A stretch of DNA of 17,454 nt, taken from NCBI GenBank assembly GCA_964394335.1, contig CAYMVZ010000047.1, positions 1 to 17,454 on the forward strand, in the 5' to 3' direction. Within the stretch, counting starts at the first letter, position 1. Each line of letters begins with the position of its first letter. The notes under the pieces were generated by a model, which was given only the letters and a program-made list of their open reading frames with translations, searched no databases and had not been told where the DNA came from. The position numbers were made by a program, and so were the translations under genes. This document shows positions 14,939 to 17,454 of the stretch, in pieces. Origin of the DNA: CAJXCL01 sp964394335 (lineage in GTDB: Bacteria; Nitrospinota; Nitrospinia; CAJXCL01).

Positions 14939-16265
14939 TTACTCTTCTATTTTTACCTGCCATGTGTCGAGGGTTGTGCCCAAAACCTGGTCCAGCGATG
15001 TCAATGAATTAAGGTAGGATATCCTGGCATTGAGTTCATTATTTTGCGCGGTTACCAAATCATTCTGGAACGTGACCAGTTGGAAGTTAGACGTTCGGCC
15101 CATATTCAGTTTTAGTTTTTCCACTTCCAGCTTTTTTTCAGAAAGTTCCCTGGTTTTTTCAGCCAGACCAACACGTCTTATGTTAACTTTTACATTACGA
15201 ATTTTGTCCTGCACGTTTATTTCTATATTTTCACGCGTTTCCTTTAGATTTATCTTTGCCTTTTCCACATTAATACTGGATGATACAACAGCCTGTTCCA
15301 GGGTGAAATCACCAAAAGGGATAGATAACAGGAGTGAAGCGTCCCAACTGTAGGTGTCAAACAAATCACTGACTGCGGCGCCGAATTTATTTTCACTTCC
15401 ACTGGTGCCGTAATTTCCAGTGACAGCTAAATCCCAAAGGCGGTTATTTCTTGCCAGCAGTAAATTTAATTTAATAGATCTTTTGCTCTTTGAAGGGAAA
15501 GTTCGTTGATTTCAATCTGTCTGNNNNNNNNNNNNNNNNNNNNNNNNNNNNNNNNNNNNNNNNNNNNNNNNNNNNNNNNNNNNNNNNNNNNNNNNNNNNN
15601 NNNNNNNNNNNNNNNNNNNNNNNATTTAATAGATCTTTTGCTCTTTGAAGGGAAAGTTCGTTGATTTCAATCTGTCTGTGAGCTTGCAGCAATGTCCTGT
15701 AGGATAGAATGGCTGATGTAATAGTATCTATAAGTGTCTCTTTTAATATTGATTTGTTGATCTCTTCCTCGATTTGAGCAATATTGATTGAAGCGGTGTT
15801 AACATCCACACCGCCCCCTTTTAACAGAGGTTGAGTGATACTTAATGACATGGATGTATCAAAAGTTGTTGGTGCACTGCTACTACTAACCATCTCTTCA
15901 TTAATCGAATTTGCCCAACTGTATTGAAATTGTCCTCCCGTTGGAATCTTTAATGTTACTGTCGGAGTAATTGACACTCCCACGACAGATGACCTGCTCA
16001 GGTCGTCTCGCTCAGCAGAATATTCAGGGCCGGTTTCGATAGTTAAATCCGGGTTGAATTTATCTTCGGCTACTTTTAGGTCAAACTTCTGAGTTTCGCG
16101 GTCTAAATGAGCAGCGTTGATTGTCCTGTTATTTTTTAAGGCGAGTAATACAATATCCTTTGGCGTTACTCGCATTACTTCAGTCTTGCCCGGAATCTTT
16201 TCTTCACAAAAAGCGGGATGGGTGATCTGAAAAAACAGCAGAATCAAGACAATTATTCTTGCCAT
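14939..16265 (-). CDS. TolC-family outer-membrane efflux protein (gap inside, frame broken)
   Basis: The outer-membrane channel partner of type I secretion or efflux. The N-terminal part (214 residues, 16265 down to the gap) has a signal peptide ending near AFC-EEK. The TolC-type segment PKDIVLLALKNNRTINAA follows, and then the ITQPLLKGGG motif typical of the first strand-helix repeat. The C-terminal part resumes in another frame at about 15466 (NLLLARNNRLWDLAV), runs through GMRTSNFQLV and ends with a LTSLDQVLG-type TolC end. Together about 390 residues are visible, while relatives usually have 450-520, so about 100 residues of the middle helices are missing. AGAGGT at 16273-16278 is a good ribosome binding site. 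It starts 73 bases downstream of the ABC exporter stop on the same strand, which supports one secretion operon. Whether the break is biological or an assembly error is unresolved. Confidence 0.82.
15469..15678. repeat. 55-bp direct repeat flanking assembly gap 2
   Basis: Bases 15469-15523 and 15624-15678 are identical over 55 bases, the same length as at the first gap. Unlike there, simple collapse does not restore the gene. The N-terminal frame meets TAA at once, and the C-terminal frame read back into its own copy meets TGA. Confidence 0.9.
15524..15623. other. Assembly gap (100 N)
   Basis: Exactly 100 N, a placeholder length. The TolC-family gene crosses it. From the residues missing against typical relatives, a few hundred bases may truly be absent here. 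Confidence 0.95.
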
Positions 16266-16338
16266 AACGTTTACCTCTGCCGGTGGGAAAAGCTACTATT
16301 TGTAACGTCAACCAGCTTTTTGAATGTCTCCTTTATCT

Positions 16339-17454
16339 TCACAAATTCAACTGTTGTGTGCTTAGAAAGTAATACAATCCTTTATTAGTCATAAGCTGTT
16401 CATGAGTACCCTGCTCCAGAATATTACCCTTATCAATCACTAAAATCAAGTCGGCATAGCGTACAGTGGAGAGGCGATGCGCAATCATAAAAACAGTGCG
16501 ATCCTGAAAGAAGTTGTTGATGCTTTGCTGGACCATTCGTTCTGATTCATTATCCAGCGCGGAAGTAGCCTCATCCAAAATAAGGATGCGCGGGTTTTGC
16601 AGTAAGGTTCGGGCAATAGAAATACGCTGTCGCTGACCGCCGCTCAAATTCGAGCCCCCCTCTTCCAGCATGGTGTCATAACCCTGGGGAAAGCCGGTTA
16701 TAAAATCATGGGCAACGGCTAATTTGGCAGTTTCTATAATTTCAGCCAGAGACGCTCCGGGTTTTGATTTGGCAATATTTTCACGGATACTCCCTCTAAA
16801 TAAATAGCTCTGTTGAGGGACAACCCCTATTTGAAAGCGCAGAGACGGCAGCCATACTTCTGAAATATCAAACCCGTCCGCATAAAGTTTACCGGACGTA
16901 AGAGGATAGAATCCATAGAGGAGCTTGATCAAAGTGGATTTGCCGGAACCGCTCCGCCCCACAAATGCGACCCGCTGCCCGGGCTCCACTTCCAGGTTGA
17001 TATTCTGAACCACATTTTTGCCTTCCTCCTCATAGCGAAAAGTGGCATTTTCAAAGCGTACATGCCCGCGCAAAGACGGAAGAGATATCTTTTCCTCTTT
17101 TGACCGGATATCCACTTCCGGTTTTGATTCCAGCACATCATTCAGCCGCTCCACTGCGTTTAAGGTCTCTTGAAATGTGTCCCATACGCCAACTATTGTC
17201 ATTATAGGTGCGGCAAGACTGGCCGTCATCATTATGAACGCGACCAGTTCCCCCACAGTTAACTGGTGTTGAAGCACCATCAAAGCCCCGTAAAATAATA
17301 CCGCGACGCTGCTCATATTGTTCACCAGCCCGCTGACCAAACCCGTAATTACACCATACTTGATCGATTTAAAGTAGGCATTGGAAAATCGAACGTAGAG
17401 GTTCTCCCATGTCCAGCGCGCCATATGCTCAATTCCAAGTGTTTTGAGGGTACT
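16339..17454 (-). CDS. HlyB-like type I secretion ABC exporter, C-terminal part
   Basis: The frame is open to the window edge, so the gene continues beyond it; about 371 residues are visible. The first residues (STLKTLGIEH...RWTWENLYVRFSNA) match the segment between membrane helices in peptide and protein exporters of the HlyB/bacteriocin type. They are followed by two hydrophobic segments. Counting from the internal Met at 17424, the ATPase has Walker A GRSGSGKS at 156-163, PQQSYLFRGSIREN as Q-loop region, LSGGQ at 260-264, Walker B ILILDE ending D284/E285 and AHRLST as switch. It exports an unknown substrate across the inner membrane, coupled with TolC. The TolC-family gene follows 73 bases after its stop. 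A peptidase C39 or C39-like domain would lie off the window. No adaptor (HlyD-type) gene is visible. Confidence 0.85.
   Translation of the reverse strand, partial: STLKTLGIEHMARWTWENLYVRFSNAYFKSIKYGVITGLVSGLVNNMSSVAVLFYGALMVLQHQLTVGELVAFIMMTASLAAPIMTIVGVWDTFQETLNAVERLNDVLESKPEVDIRSKEEKISLPSLRGHVRFENATFRYEEEGKNVVQNINLEVEPGQRVAFVGRSGSGKSTLIKLLYGFYPLTSGKLYADGFDISEVWLPSLRFQIGVVPQQSYLFRGSIRENIAKSKPGASLAEIIETAKLAVAHDFITGFPQGYDTMLEEGGSNLSGGQRQRISIARTLLQNPRILILDEATSALDNESERMVQQSINNFFQDRTVFMIAHRLSTVRYADLILVIDKGNILEQGTHEQLMTNKGLYYFLSTQQLNL

Noticed and set aside
15030..15353. 107-codon plus-strand frame inside the TolC-family gene
   Set aside because: A shadow of the serine- and glutamate-rich coding strand opposite; no own motif or ribosome binding site.

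Overview
The window looks like a chromosomal piece of an AT-rich, Gram-negative bacterium, probably from a draft or metagenome-derived assembly. The Gram-negative reading rests on a TolC-type outer-membrane protein, an MsbA-type lipid exporter, a WaaE-like glycosyltransferase and a c-type cytochrome lipoprotein. The draft reading rests on two 100-N gaps, each flanked by the same 55 bases on both sides. I cannot name the taxon. Gene content would suit a delta-proteobacterial, Nitrospina-like or similar lineage, but this is inference. I see no tRNA, rRNA, CRISPR array or intact transposase.

Left part (1-7720). A gene-free stretch (1-396) precedes a membrane-anchored spermidine-synthase-type aminopropyltransferase. 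Convergent to it is a degraded VapC-like PIN-domain toxin. A hairpin-rich spacer follows, ending in a palindrome that resembles the right end of an IS200/IS605-type element. It lies directly before a 961-residue protein that fuses an MrfA/YprA-type helicase to an MrfB/YprB-like DEDD exonuclease. Next comes a small two-gene unit: an SLT lytic transglycosylase interrupted by the first gap, and a two-haem cytochrome lipoprotein starting 3 bases after its stop. Convergent to these is larE, the sulfur donor for nickel-pincer cofactor synthesis, without its usual partners.

Middle part (7721-10314). A good sigma-70-type promoter precedes two SDR-type nucleotide-sugar epimerases in tandem, a WbpP-like UDP-GlcNAc 4-epimerase and a UDP-glucuronate 4-epimerase-like enzyme. 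They would supply amino-sugar and uronic-acid donors for surface polysaccharide. A 10-bp inverted repeat lies between them, and a dispersed-repeat-like palindrome follows.

Right part (10315-17454). A bifunctional homocysteine S-methyltransferase/methylenetetrahydrofolate reductase runs leftward. Divergent from it is an overlapping pair: a WaaE-like family 2 glycosyltransferase and an MsbA-like ABC exporter, a plausible LPS-core assembly and export unit. Convergent to that, on the minus strand, are a TolC-family protein (broken by the second gap) and, upstream of it, the C-terminal part of an HlyB-like ABC exporter that runs off the right edge. This looks like part of a type I secretion system.

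The points most worth a second look are the helicase-exonuclease fusion and the mobile-element-like hairpin that holds its ribosome binding site. Next are the orphan three-cysteine LarE, the pairing of a transglycosylase with a dihaem lipoprotein, and the two gaps: the first collapses to an intact gene, the second does not.
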